NCBI RefSeq assembly: GCF_003287285.1
Contig: NZ_QMIG01000005.1
Coordinates: 62,001-126,000 of the forward strand
Origin: Phytoactinopolyspora halophila
Lineage (GTDB): Bacteria > Actinomycetota > Actinomycetes > Jiangellales > Jiangellaceae
Length of the DNA stretch: 64,000 nt
Direction of reading: 5' to 3'
Position numbers and translations under genes: made by a program. How positions within the stretch are numbered: position 1 is the stretch's first letter; each line of letters starts with the position of its first letter. Below the pieces are notes generated by a model. That model searched no databases, was not told where the DNA came from, and worked only from the letters and a program-made list of their open reading frames with translations. This document shows, piece after piece, positions 19,530 through 28,384 of this stretch.

Positions 19530-19530
19530 C
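19506..19530 (+). repeat. attL: tRNA-Val 3' end, 25-bp direct repeat
   Basis: The last 25 bases spanning T arm and acceptor, plus one base, recur exactly at 37814-37838. The integrase gene lies beside the distal copy. The tRNA is kept whole on this side. Confidence 0.9.
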
Positions 19531-19644
19531 ACGCAAACATCGCAGGTCAGCCGCATGATCCGGCGGGCAGATTTTTAGCCGTGCCACCGACGTGCCACTA
19601 CGTCGCAGGGCTTATTTTGATGGCTGTGGCGCCACGTCGGCTTT

Positions 19645-19664
19645 ATGTGCTACAAATAGCACAT
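19645..19664. promoter_or_regulatory. Palindromic operator over the antitoxin start
   Basis: ATGTGCTA (19645-19652) and TAGCACAT (19657-19664) are perfect inverted arms with spacer CAAA. The palindrome overlaps the antitoxin ATG at 19663 and is a likely autoregulatory site for the Phd/YefM antitoxin. Confidence 0.75.
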
Positions 19665-19938
19665 GACATCGGTTGGTGTGCGTGAGCTACGTCAGCGAGC
19701 CAGTGAGTTACTGCGCCTGGTCGGAGAGGGGGAGACGGTCGAGATCACTGATCGTGGCCGTCCTGTGGCGTTGCTGACTCCCACGCCACAAGGGAGTCCG
19801 CTGGAGCGGATGCATGCCGCCGGCGAGATCGAGCCCGCGACCGAGGACTTTGACGATTTGCCCGAACCCTTGGTTGTGCCGGCAGGTGTTGAGTCCGCCT
19901 CGCAGGCTCTTGCGCGGTTGCGTCGTGATGAGCGCTGA
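19663..19938 (+). CDS. Phd/YefM-type antitoxin
   Basis: This 91-residue antitoxin has the conserved Phd fold opening TSVGVRELRQRASELLRLV and TVEITDRGRPVALLTP. Its C-terminal half, rich in acidic residues, should bind and neutralise the toxin. The TGA overlaps the toxin ATG by one base (TGATG at 19936-19940), so translation is probably coupled. An operator palindrome overlaps its start. It is the first gene inside the element next to attL, a common position for stabilising modules. Confidence 0.92.
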   Translation: MTSVGVRELRQRASELLRLVGEGETVEITDRGRPVALLTPTPQGSPLERMHAAGEIEPATEDFDDLPEPLVVPAGVESASQALARLRRDER

Positions 19939-20330
19939 TGGCTGCGACGTATCTAGACTCGTCTGCCATCATCAAGCTTGTGGTGCGGGAGTCTGAGTCT
20001 GCGGCGCTGCGGCAGTACTTGCGTCGACGTCGTCCGCTGGTCTCCAGCGCATTGGCCCGCACCGAGGTGGTGCGGGCGTTGCTGCCCGCTGGGGAGAAGG
20101 CGGTAGCAGCTGGGCGTAAGGTGCTGAAGCGGATCGATGTCGTCCGTATCAGCAACGGGATCCTCGATGATGCGGCGACGCTGCGGCCAGATGAGGTGCG
20201 ATCTCTCGACGCGATTCATTTGGCGACGGCTTCCCAGTTGGGCGAGGATCTCGGCGCGCTCGTCACATACGACGAGCGTATGGCTGAGGCGGCCAAGCAG
20301 TCCGGCCATCGCGTCGTCATGCCGCGTTAA
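19938..20330 (+). CDS. VapC-type PIN-domain toxin
   Basis: This is a PIN-domain ribonuclease of 130 residues that is expected to cut RNA and stop translation when free of antitoxin. Acidic active-site residues are visible in TYLDSSAIIKLVVRE, LARTEVVRALL and LDAIHLATA, with a later Asp in LVTYDERM. It is paired with the Phd/YefM antitoxin by a one-base overlap. No frameshift or truncation is seen. Confidence 0.93.
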   Translation: MAATYLDSSAIIKLVVRESESAALRQYLRRRRPLVSSALARTEVVRALLPAGEKAVAAGRKVLKRIDVVRISNGILDDAATLRPDEVRSLDAIHLATASQLGEDLGALVTYDERMAEAAKQSGHRVVMPR

Positions 20331-20419
20331 GCCACATCGGCCTGGGCCTAAGAATACGAGCTTCTTCGCTCAGCCCTGAGTTGTGCAATATCGGGTTGTT
20401 GTTCATTGCGGACGGGGCC

Positions 20420-20447
20420 ATTGGTTCGATCCCAGTATCGCCCACCA
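20420..20447 (+). other. Orphan tRNA 3' half (T arm, acceptor strand, CCA)
   Basis: ATTGG/CCAGT form a T stem around TTCGATC, followed by ATCGCCC, discriminator A and CCA. No matching 5' half precedes it. The acceptor differs from the tRNA-Val at 19458. It looks like an attachment-site scar from another integration into a different tRNA gene. Confidence 0.7.
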
Positions 20448-20464
20448 CACGTAGTGGCAGGTCA

Positions 20465-20496
20465 GCCCCGGTTTTCAGACCGGGGCGTTGTCTTTT
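20465..20496 (+). terminator. Rho-independent terminator after the tRNA fragment
   Basis: GCCCCGGT (20465-20472) pairs with ACCGGGGC (20479-20486) around a 6-base loop, followed by GTTGTCTTTT. It may have travelled with the tRNA 3' end. Confidence 0.75.
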
Positions 20497-21035
20497 GCAT
20501 CGCTTATGCATCGCTCGAAAGTCTGGTCGGCTGCGGCAAGATCTCAGACTGAGGTGCCGCGAGCCGTTGGCCCGGCCGAACCCAGTTGGAGTTCCGCCAA
20601 CGACCCCACGTTGAGCTTTGCATCCTGAGGAAGATGATCGGGTTCGGTCGGTGCCCTCACACACCCAATCGGCGCTTTCACGATCATCGAAAGATCGCAT
20701 CCGATTTGACCCACATCTGTCGATGACCCGACGGTCATGTGGTGCGGGACTGCAGCGCGGCTTAGCCGGAAGCTGACAACATCGCGTCCTTTTCGCCCAC
20801 TAAGACGCGGGCTCAGCCACGGGAAAGTGCGCTGACGGCGCAATCTCCGTGACCTGCCCAATGGCAGTCCTGGCCGCGATGTCGCGTCCTGGTGCCGTCG
20901 CGCACAGGGGCAGCGAATAACGATTCCTCGACCGCATCGCGGCCGCCACGGGACTATCGAAAGAACGGGTCGCCCACCTAGTGCGATGCACATGCGAATG
21001 TGACCTCCTGCAGGCAATTTTGGTTTCGCGCCCGT
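20497..21035. other. Region without a convincing gene
   Basis: Open frames here lack ribosome sites and family motifs. A short plus-strand stretch at about 20920-20985 reads LDRIAAATGLSKERVAHLVR, which looks like a helix-turn-helix scrap after an in-frame stop. Nothing else is supported. Confidence 0.5.
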
Positions 21036-24000
21036 CTACACGAGCACCTTGACAATCTTTGTAGACGATAGGCGTCTCTTCTTCGACACCTTTACCTTGC
21101 GCGCCTTGTGCAGGCGCTCAAAGACAGTGGCGTGAGCGTCCCCGGTCGGAAGTTCGAATTCGTCGCCGGGACCACCTTGGAGCAACGAGTAGGGATGTCC
21201 GAGGAGGACCAAAATCGCGATGACGTCCGCGGTTGCTGAGCCCTTTAGCTGTGCGAGGAGGGGAACAACGAGGTCCGGGTCTGATGTCACAGTGGCGACG
21301 CGGCGCACCTCCGCTATCGACAGCGGATGGCGATGCCTCAGGGACGCCATCGCAGCGGCTCGCATGGGGTCCTCCTGGCTGTCGGGGACGAAGTCACCAA
21401 GGCGGTCCAGGACGGAGGTTAGGACCTCGTCGGGCGTGCCTCTGCTGGCCAGCAACTGTTCAACAACCGGTTCAACCCTTGCTGGCGTTAGGAGTTCACG
21501 GAAACGTGCCGAATTCCGGACGGCCTCCTCGACGGCGTCCCAGCCAGCCGAGAGGAAGTGGTCGAAGACGTCCTCGGTCTCCGTGAAGAGCCCCGCCTCA
21601 ACGGCGGCTGCGAGGAAGCCGTCCGCTTCGGGGGTGACTGAGGCCAGCGGGATCGCGTCGACAGGAAGTCCAAAGGTTGAGGCCAGCGCGACTCGATTTT
21701 TGACGTCTAGTACGGACGAGGCGCGGAGGACTGTCGCTGCGACTTCAATGACCGTGTCTGTGTCATCTTCGTCCGTTACGACGACCCTTGCCGACTCTTT
21801 CCCGGATGTCAGGAAATCGGCGAGGTGCTGGTCGATGTCGTGTGTCTGCGCGTAGGTGTAGAGGTTCGCGATCGTGGGCACGAAGAGGTGACTTGTCGCG
21901 AGGAGCTGCCAGAGGTGGTCGGGTAGCTCCGTCAGGTCTGGCACCGCGCTGGTAGTGGCACAAAGCTTGAAAAGGCGCGTCAACTGCTCGGGCGTCCAGG
22001 TTTCGTGCTGTGATTCAAGTAGTTCCACGAGCACGCTGCTGCTCTCCACGGCGTGCTGCGTGGCGTCGTCCTCGTCCACGGCTTGGAGGTAAGTGTCGAT
22101 GTTGTCGCGGCAGTACTCCCACACCGCCGGCGGGGCCTCCGGGGCGCGGACAGCGTTCAGCGGAACCTTGCCAGTTTTGGACAAGGCGGTGCGCAAGTTG
22201 TCCGCAGTGAGTCGGTACATGTGCCCGGCGACGATGCGCGCTCGCAGCGGTTCACCGATATCGGAGAGTTCACCGACGACAAGGCCGGCGCGTTCAGCGA
22301 ACTCGAAGGTGACACGGGCGCAGCCTTCTGTCTGGTCTTTCGTGAACGCGGACATCTCGGTGTAGTTGGAGATCAGGAACTGTGCAACGTCGTCGTCGAC
22401 CTGGAAGTCGCTGACGGCCGCAGCGGAGTGTAGTGCGGCGTCCACGAGCTTTGTGCGGGTGTCGTCGTCTGGGAGGCCGGGATGTGTGACGAGATAGCTG
22501 AACAGGCGCGTCCACGGGTGGCGGGCAAGCTTCTCGACGAGCAGGTGCCGCGGCAATTCGACTTCGTTGAGGTACGTCTCGAGGAACTCCTGTGCCTCGT
22601 CGCTGAAGGCGGTTGTGAGGTGGGCCACGATTTCGTCGGCGCGGGGGTCGTTCTCGTTCAGTAGGTAGGTGACGACGTCGAGGTTGAGTGCGCTGAGGGT
22701 GCTGGTGAAGTCGGGTGAGACTTCGGCGAGGAGGTTCTTGACTGCGGCTGTCCCACTGAACTTGAAGTCGAGGTACATCGTGTTCGGTTGAACACTGCGG
22801 TTGTAGAAGTTCGCGACGTCGACACCTATGAAGTTGCCGTAGAAGACCGACGCGTACTCGGCGAAGTTGCGGTCGATGTAGCCAAACCGGACAAGGTCAC
22901 GTGCGAGGTCCGACACCAGGGTTTCCTCGACGAAGGCAAGAAACGTGGAGGGCTGCCTAAAGCCGGGTCGTTTTAGTGTGAACCGGCCCTCGTCGATGAG
23001 GTCCTTGAAATCGGCTCCCCGTAGGTACGGGATGAGCTCGTCGATCTCCGCTATCCGTTCCTTTCTTCGGTGCTCGTCCGCCGCGGCCCACCTGTCGGCA
23101 GCGACTCCGTCGGCGAACTGGATCTCTAGTTCCGGCGCGCCGAGGATCAAGAGTGTGATTGGTTGGTTGCCGGGCTTTTGGGCGCGGATAGTCAGTGTCC
23201 GGTGATGAGCGACGTCCTCCCAAAACTCGCAGCCGCCAACCTTATCCTTCGTGTAGGGCTGGTCTCCGGTGACGAACACTAGTCCTGTCTGGTGCCGGGC
23301 GTGCGTTTGCTTGAGGGCATCTCCGAGCGACACGAGCCGGCTTCCAAGAGTCGCAGCAGTCGCCTCACGGGTTCGGTATTGGGCGTCCTTGGCTGTGAGG
23401 CGGCGCTTCTCTTCCTGCAAGGCTTTGATGCTCGCTCGGACAAGGTCGAGACGAAACCGCTCTACCTCGTCGAGGGTGCTGCCGCGGGCCGGGATGGCCT
23501 CGAAGTCTGCGAGGTGGAAGTTTTTGAAGGAGACGAGCGCGAACAGATGGTCTTCGGTGAGGCCGGGCGCGGGCTTGTCGACCCACAAGAGCCGCTCGGC
23601 GAAGACGATGAACTCGTTGCAGATGTTGGTGAGCAAGCGCATGTCGGTCGCGTGCCGAGCGACGAGGCCGAGCAGAGGCTTGGCCAGCGTATCCTCGTGG
23701 ATGCCGCGCTTCTTCAACTGGCTCAGCAGCAGGTCTCGTGCGTTGCGGTGCGATATGAACGGCACCATCGGGATGACGAGCTCGAAGAACTTCGTGCGGT
23801 TTGCGCGTTCTGTCGCAGCCGCGGCGATATCCACCTTCTTCAGCGCTATCTCCTCGTTCGAGGATTGTGGCGCGGAGTCCTGCGAAGCCCGCGCGTCGCC
23901 CTTCGCGTCGTCCTTCTTGTTCGAGTCATCGTTGGCGTCCCCGCCCAGTTGCTCGAACAGGCTGTCCTTTATGGCATAGATGAAACGCAGCGGAGGCTTA

Positions 24001-24884
24001 TCGCTGCCGCGGTTCGCTGAGGAGTTCAGCAATGTGTTCAGCTCGCGTAGCGAGTCGAAAATGTGTGAGTCGTCGAAACGGTCCAGGTCCTCGAAGATGA
24101 CGTAGTCGGGGGACACTTGGTCGAAGAACGAGACCAGTTCGTCCAGGTACTTATCGAAGTAGGTGTCCGGCCGCTCCTGCAGAGTCACTGAGGTGCCGGC
24201 GGTTGCCACGCCGGAGACGATGCGGTTTCCTACCAGCCAGCGCAGCATCCACACCACAACGACACTCAGCGCCACGAACGCCAGCCATGCTGCAACCTGG
24301 ATGAGGGGGTGGTGACTGGTTCCCGCTCCCGTAGGGTTGGGCAGGAGTCCTGCCAGCCACAGCAATGCTCCGGCGACCAGGGTGCCGCCGCATGCTTGCC
24401 AGAATGCCCGCTTTGGAGTCAGCGGCGCTGTGCGTGCAAACCGCGAGGACCGGACTTGTCCAGCCTTCGCGCGGTAGACGAGTTGTTTGACCATCTCCTT
24501 CTGGATGCGGTTCGTCAGTCCCTCGCCCTCGATGTCAGGGCCGAGCGTGTTGATGTTTATGCGGACAGTCGAGTCCTTATGCTCTTCCTCGAACTTGTCA
24601 AGGACGCTCGACTTGCCCGCTCCGTACCTGCCGGTCAACGCGATGTTCCGGTTGCGCGGGTCCTTGACAGCTTCCTCAAGGTGTCGGACATAGCTGGCGT
24701 GCCAGTTCTCGACGTACTCCGGAGCCAGGGAGCGAAGCTTCAACGACGACGGTCGGCGCGCCTTCGGCGACGACTGCGGCATCTCCTGGGAGTCGTCCGT
24801 CTCCGCCATCGCACACGCCGACCCATCGACCCGGACAGAGCCGTCGCCCGGATCTTCTAGATGGCCAGATTGATTGACCTTCAA
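21036..24884 (-). CDS. YobI/KAP-type membrane P-loop NTPase
   Basis: This is a 1,282-residue protein. After LAPEYVENWHASYVRHLEEA comes Walker A (ALTGRYGAGKSS, Lys91), two hydrophobic segments at about 163-181 and 193-217, and Walker B (YVIFEDLDRFDD, 261-272). This arrangement matches KAP/YobI-like NTPases, which anchor in the membrane and are repeatedly found in phage-defence loci. The C-terminal 900 residues form a helical, probably repeat-like sensor without recognised motifs. The start is TTG at 24884; ATG at 24809 is an alternative. It is the last gene of a co-directional set with the TIR and OLD-like genes. Confidence 0.85.
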   Translation of the reverse strand: MKVNQSGHLEDPGDGSVRVDGSACAMAETDDSQEMPQSSPKARRPSSLKLRSLAPEYVENWHASYVRHLEEAVKDPRNRNIALTGRYGAGKSSVLDKFEEEHKDSTVRININTLGPDIEGEGLTNRIQKEMVKQLVYRAKAGQVRSSRFARTAPLTPKRAFWQACGGTLVAGALLWLAGLLPNPTGAGTSHHPLIQVAAWLAFVALSVVVVWMLRWLVGNRIVSGVATAGTSVTLQERPDTYFDKYLDELVSFFDQVSPDYVIFEDLDRFDDSHIFDSLRELNTLLNSSANRGSDKPPLRFIYAIKDSLFEQLGGDANDDSNKKDDAKGDARASQDSAPQSSNEEIALKKVDIAAAATERANRTKFFELVIPMVPFISHRNARDLLLSQLKKRGIHEDTLAKPLLGLVARHATDMRLLTNICNEFIVFAERLLWVDKPAPGLTEDHLFALVSFKNFHLADFEAIPARGSTLDEVERFRLDLVRASIKALQEEKRRLTAKDAQYRTREATAATLGSRLVSLGDALKQTHARHQTGLVFVTGDQPYTKDKVGGCEFWEDVAHHRTLTIRAQKPGNQPITLLILGAPELEIQFADGVAADRWAAADEHRRKERIAEIDELIPYLRGADFKDLIDEGRFTLKRPGFRQPSTFLAFVEETLVSDLARDLVRFGYIDRNFAEYASVFYGNFIGVDVANFYNRSVQPNTMYLDFKFSGTAAVKNLLAEVSPDFTSTLSALNLDVVTYLLNENDPRADEIVAHLTTAFSDEAQEFLETYLNEVELPRHLLVEKLARHPWTRLFSYLVTHPGLPDDDTRTKLVDAALHSAAAVSDFQVDDDVAQFLISNYTEMSAFTKDQTEGCARVTFEFAERAGLVVGELSDIGEPLRARIVAGHMYRLTADNLRTALSKTGKVPLNAVRAPEAPPAVWEYCRDNIDTYLQAVDEDDATQHAVESSSVLVELLESQHETWTPEQLTRLFKLCATTSAVPDLTELPDHLWQLLATSHLFVPTIANLYTYAQTHDIDQHLADFLTSGKESARVVVTDEDDTDTVIEVAATVLRASSVLDVKNRVALASTFGLPVDAIPLASVTPEADGFLAAAVEAGLFTETEDVFDHFLSAGWDAVEEAVRNSARFRELLTPARVEPVVEQLLASRGTPDEVLTSVLDRLGDFVPDSQEDPMRAAAMASLRHRHPLSIAEVRRVATVTSDPDLVVPLLAQLKGSATADVIAILVLLGHPYSLLQGGPGDEFELPTGDAHATVFERLHKARKVKVSKKRRLSSTKIVKVLV

Positions 24885-25279
24885 GGGAACTCTGTCCTCA
24901 CGTCGTCGTACTGGCTGTCACGACGCCCTGCGTTACCAACAAGCGCCGCTCGGTCACTTCTGCTAAGTGTGCCAAGAGGCGTACCACGACAGAGCCGACG
25001 CGGCCAAGCTCGGCACGAAGACGACGTAGGCGGGCACGCTCCGCCCGCGTGCGCAGGGCAAGCGTTCTCATCACCGATTAGTGTGTGTCCGCGCAACTAC
25101 CTCACCAGCAAGACCTCGACTCGAATTGAGGGTCGCGTCGCAAAGAGCCGAGCATCGACATTTCGGCAGCACGATCACGCAAGCCGAAACTGGCTGCGAT
25201 CCGCGGGTCTTGTTCCAAGGATCAGTGACTGACCCCCAGCTGCGTATTACCGCCGCGTTCGAGGGCTGACTGAGCATCG
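24885..25279. other. Intergenic gap between GPGGG gene and NTPase gene
   Basis: There is no supported gene in this 395 bp. A short hairpin (GCGGGC at 25030-25035 with GCCCGC at 25043-25048) could end transcription of the upstream minus-strand genes or lie in the NTPase leader. Confidence 0.5.
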
Positions 25280-25810
25280 TTAGAGGTCAAGATGGTGTGC
25301 ACTCGCCAGGAGGTCGGCAGCCCAGTCGAAACCTCGCTGACGAAGGATCGGGATGAAGACGTGAACCGGCGGGATATTACTCCTGTATCCCGGATTCGTC
25401 GAAAGCCCGCCGCCCGGACCTGAACTGAGTCCTCCGCCGGGCCCGGTCGACAAGCCGCCTCCGGGTCCTGTGCTTAGGCCGCCGCCTGGGCCGGTGGACA
25501 TCCCGCCTCCCGGACCTGTGCTTAGGCCGCCGCCTGGGCCGGTGGACAACCCGCCACCAGGACCTGAATTCATCCCGCCACCAGGACCCGTGGAGGCACC
25601 GTCTCCGGGTCCGGTGCTCAGACCCCCACCAGGGCCCGTGCTCAATCCACCGCCCGGTCCAGTCGATCGATCTCGTGGCCATCCCAAGTTCTTCATGGCC
25701 GAGAAGATACAACGAGACACCGACATAGAAGGCTGCGTCATACCGCCGCTACTGTCCCGGTGGACGCGGGTCATAGGGTTTCGTCTGAGTACGCCGGCTG
25801 TGGCGACCAT
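25280..25810 (-). CDS. GPGGG octapeptide-repeat protein coupled to TIR gene
   Basis: This 176-residue protein is dominated by 11 tandem octapeptides of the type STGPGGG(L/M) (residues 49-136), a degenerate twelfth, then a conserved-looking tail: [32 protein letters not shown]. There is no signal peptide or membrane segment. The ATG at 25808-25810 overlaps the TIR stop as TAATG, which argues for translational coupling; later in-frame ATGs at 25726 and 25696 are alternatives that would drop a poorly conserved leader. I have seen similar GPGGG-tail proteins without an assigned function. A role as structural or sensor partner of the TIR protein is inference. Confidence 0.75.
   Translation of the reverse strand: MVATAGVLRRNPMTRVHRDSSGGMTQPSMSVSRCIFSAMKNLGWPRDRSTGPGGGLSTGPGGGLSTGPGDGASTGPGGGMNSGPGGGLSTGPGGGLSTGPGGGMSTGPGGGLSTGPGGGLSTGPGGGLSSGPGGGLSTNPGYRSNIPPVHVFIPILRQRGFDWAADLLASAHHLDL
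25403..25666. repeat. Eleven 24-bp tandem repeats encoding STGPGGGL octads
   Basis: The 24-bp period runs through the GPGGG gene. Synonymous third-base differences between units show that the protein sequence, not only the DNA, is being kept. Variant octads are STGPGDGA and NSGPGGGL. Confidence 0.9.
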
Positions 25811-26691
25811 TAGTCGTGTATAACCTCGAGGATCGCCTGTGCCATCTCGTCGACGGTCATCAGGGCGGAGTTGAGGGCGAGGATCCCGGCGAGGAGCGGC
25901 GATTGTGCGAGCACTTCATCTTTACTGACGTGATGCCAGATAGGGAGGATCAGGTTCCGCCCGGACTCCATCTTTCGGCTGAAGAGCGCATCGAGTTCTG
26001 CCCGCGTCCAATGCTTCCGGAAGAAGTCCGGCGAGATGACTACGACGCCGAATCGGGCGTTGGCTATGCCCTTCTCGATCTCTTGACGGATGCTTTGTCC
26101 GACTTTGATCTTGATCTCGTCGAACCACACGGAGAGCCCACGGGCCTCCAACGTGTCCTTCAACGGCCGTGCGATCGAGTCCTTGTCCTCGCTCGCGTGG
26201 GACAGGAAGACATCATATGTCGGGCTCGCCGCGAACGAGTCGGTTGTGGACGCACTCCATGGACGCGCCGCTACCTCAACACCGAAAGTCGCCGGCGTGA
26301 ACTGGGAGGCAGCACTAGCGTTCTGCCTCCAGATCGCGTCCATGGCCTTCTTCTGGTCGGCTGCCCGCTTCTTGTCGACATCGATCTGCGCCTTGGCAGT
26401 CTTTGTTTCGAGATCGGCCAACTTCTTCTCTAGATCGCCGCGCTTCTTCTCCGCAGCGTTGGCCTCACCCTCGGCGCGATCGGCCTCGGCGGTCTTCTGC
26501 CTTATCGTGCTCGCATTCTTCGACCGCTGGGCGGCCGCGCGGGCGTCGGCGGCTTTCTTGCGCTTTGCCGCGACCGATGACGTCGTCTTGGCGATCTCGC
26601 TATGCACGCGAGACGCATTGGCCCGGTACCGGTTGAGGTCGCTCTCGCTGGCCACGCCGGCTCCTGGTTCGTCAGATGTTTGGACGTCCAT
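25810..26691 (-). CDS. Coiled-coil TIR-domain protein
   Basis: The 293 residues comprise an N-terminal Ala/Lys/Glu-rich coiled coil (about 20-118), a linker, and a C-terminal TIR domain (158-291) with [30 protein letters not shown] and [14 protein letters not shown]. Glu232 is in the position of the NADase glutamate of SARM1-type TIRs, so NAD cleavage or cyclic-nucleotide signalling is plausible. ATG at 26691 has GGAG six bases upstream, and earlier in-frame codons are rejected. Its stop overlaps the GPGGG gene start. Context suggests an abortive-infection effector. Confidence 0.88.
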   Translation of the reverse strand: MDVQTSDEPGAGVASESDLNRYRANASRVHSEIAKTTSSVAAKRKKAADARAAAQRSKNASTIRQKTAEADRAEGEANAAEKKRGDLEKKLADLETKTAKAQIDVDKKRAADQKKAMDAIWRQNASAASQFTPATFGVEVAARPWSASTTDSFAASPTYDVFLSHASEDKDSIARPLKDTLEARGLSVWFDEIKIKVGQSIRQEIEKGIANARFGVVVISPDFFRKHWTRAELDALFSRKMESGRNLILPIWHHVSKDEVLAQSPLLAGILALNSALMTVDEMAQAILEVIHD

Positions 26692-26944
26692 TGTCGCTCC
26701 GGCAGAAGGACACCGATACCGCAAGGCTTAGCGTCGCATGATGCCGGGCACTCCATAGATCAGAAGCGTAGTGTCTTTCACAGTACTCGTCCTCGGTGCT
26801 CCGACGCCGCCTATGCCCAATCGGGTCGCCTTGGCGAGGGGTTGCGCCATCGCCCTGCGCCACCTGCCCGCTCATTGAGCAGTATCGAACCACAGCGCAC
26901 TTCGGGAGGTGGTGTCCGGCGGTGGACTTTTTGCTGCAAGCATG

Positions 26945-28384
26945 TCACTTGTTGCTCGGCGTGCTGGCGCGGGCGATGAGTACACTCGCGAGCACGCGGG
27001 CTTCTTCGGCTACCCGATCGTTCTCGAGCCAGACGTCGATGCAGCGATCGATTACTGACCCGAGATCACGGCACCCAAGCGATGTCTTAATGACGTCAAA
27101 CACCCGTTGGTGAACAACGAAGCGACTCTTGTCGATGGCGACAAGGAGCGTCTGCGGATCGGTCTCCAAGAGCTCCGCAGCGCGCTCTGGATCCTCGGCA
27201 AGGGCCAAAACTAGTTCTTCCTCGGGGGGTCCACCGGGGAGGAACAGACAGTCTTCGTACTCGTTGTTCGTGCGCAGATCCCCATCGAGTACACATACCG
27301 ATGAGAGCCGATGTGATCTCCTCGTCACCCGGAACGCGCGCGCTGCCTCGTCTGACCCCCCACTGGAGACGCCATCGAACTGATTTGCCGAATGCGCGAT
27401 GAACCGGCGGATGATGGCCTCAAGCATCCGGGCCGCCATGTCATCCTCGACGTAGATGAGGGCTCGCACGTGGTCGGGCTCGAGAGACAGAGCGCTGAGG
27501 ACCCGCTCCGCTGAGGTCACATTTGTGATCTTCCCGCCGCTTGCTCCGCGGGTGATCAGGCGCAGGCACTCGGGAGCTATTCGACTGATCATTGCCCAGG
27601 AGTGCGTCGCTACAACCGTCTGGCACCCGACGGCGCGTGTGATGCGAGCGATTTCGTCAATAAGAGCCGCATGCCCGGGTGTGGCGAGGAAGGACTCGGG
27701 CTCATCGATGAGAACAACGTCGCTGGGTCCCGCGTGGCGTAGGCACCATAATACGCAGTGCACCCAACGCTCAGCGGTACTCATCTGCCAGATGTCGATG
27801 ACTTCACCCTCTCGTGCGCTTCGGACGTAGGGGATGGTCTCGTCACATTCGACTCTGACTTCGCCTTCTTCGACCCACTCATAGCGGTGCCCGAGTATCC
27901 GGTTCAATGCGTCTACGCCTGCCCTGCGCACATTTTTGATGCCGACTGGATTCACAGTGCTGAAACGTAGGTGATCGGCGGCATAGGCGGTCTCCTGCTC
28001 GACTAAATGCGGGGTGAGATACGTACAGGACACACCTTCAACGGCGACGGCTTCTCTCGTGGTCGTGTTCGACTCCAACGGGCGAACGAACCTCTGCGCC
28101 ACTGTGGAATCACCCACAAACACAAGCTCATAAGTACCAATCAGAGCATCCAGATCAGAACTAGTGCCTCCACCCCTCGGTATCTGCCAACTCGGTAATG
28201 CGCTGTCGAGCATTCGCAACAGAGTGCTCTTGCCAACGCCGTGAACACCCAGCAGTGCGGTGAATTGCGAAAACTCACAGTGAACATCTGTGAACATTGG
28301 AGCCGTAGCGATGGCGACCCGACCTACGACAGGCGCAGGCCCTGTCAGTACACCCCACACTCGATCAACCTCGCTCCGGTACAC
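26945..28384 (-). CDS. OLD-like ATPase with TOPRIM nuclease domain
   Basis: This 479-residue protein has an ABC-type ATPase: Walker A at G46-K52-S-T (LLGVHGVGKST), signature-like WQMSTAERW near 200-207, Walker B Asp227-Glu228 (VVLIDEPESFL) and switch His261. A TOPRIM-like domain follows, with Glu313 (IYVEDDMAARML) and the D367-G-D369 pair (CVLDGDLR). This is the layout of OLD/GajA-type nucleases in phage defence. GTG 28384 has GAGGAG very close upstream, so a slightly later start is possible. It is the first gene of the co-directional cluster; TIR follows after 253 bp. Confidence 0.85.
   Translation of the reverse strand: MYRSEVDRVWGVLTGPAPVVGRVAIATAPMFTDVHCEFSQFTALLGVHGVGKSTLLRMLDSALPSWQIPRGGGTSSDLDALIGTYELVFVGDSTVAQRFVRPLESNTTTREAVAVEGVSCTYLTPHLVEQETAYAADHLRFSTVNPVGIKNVRRAGVDALNRILGHRYEWVEEGEVRVECDETIPYVRSAREGEVIDIWQMSTAERWVHCVLWCLRHAGPSDVVLIDEPESFLATPGHAALIDEIARITRAVGCQTVVATHSWAMISRIAPECLRLITRGASGGKITNVTSAERVLSALSLEPDHVRALIYVEDDMAARMLEAIIRRFIAHSANQFDGVSSGGSDEAARAFRVTRRSHRLSSVCVLDGDLRTNNEYEDCLFLPGGPPEEELVLALAEDPERAAELLETDPQTLLVAIDKSRFVVHQRVFDVIKTSLGCRDLGSVIDRCIDVWLENDRVAEEARVLASVLIARASTPSNK

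Noticed and set aside
19119-19556. Minus-strand frame with GSNQRPLACKASALPLSYTP
   Set aside because: It is the antisense of tRNA-Val and its flanks, a well-known false protein.
20317-20700. Minus-strand frame containing VGDTGIEPMAPSA
   Set aside because: It arises from the antisense of the tRNA 3' fragment and terminator.
20920-20985. LDRIAAATGLSKERVAHLVR on the plus strand
   Set aside because: It looks like an HTH scrap but follows a stop with no start and no continuing domain; kept only as a note in the region entry.
25470-25823. Plus-strand proline-rich frame (RPPPGPV repeats)
   Set aside because: It is the complement of the GPGGG repeat gene, with no ribosome site; the minus-strand gene has TIR coupling and a conserved tail.
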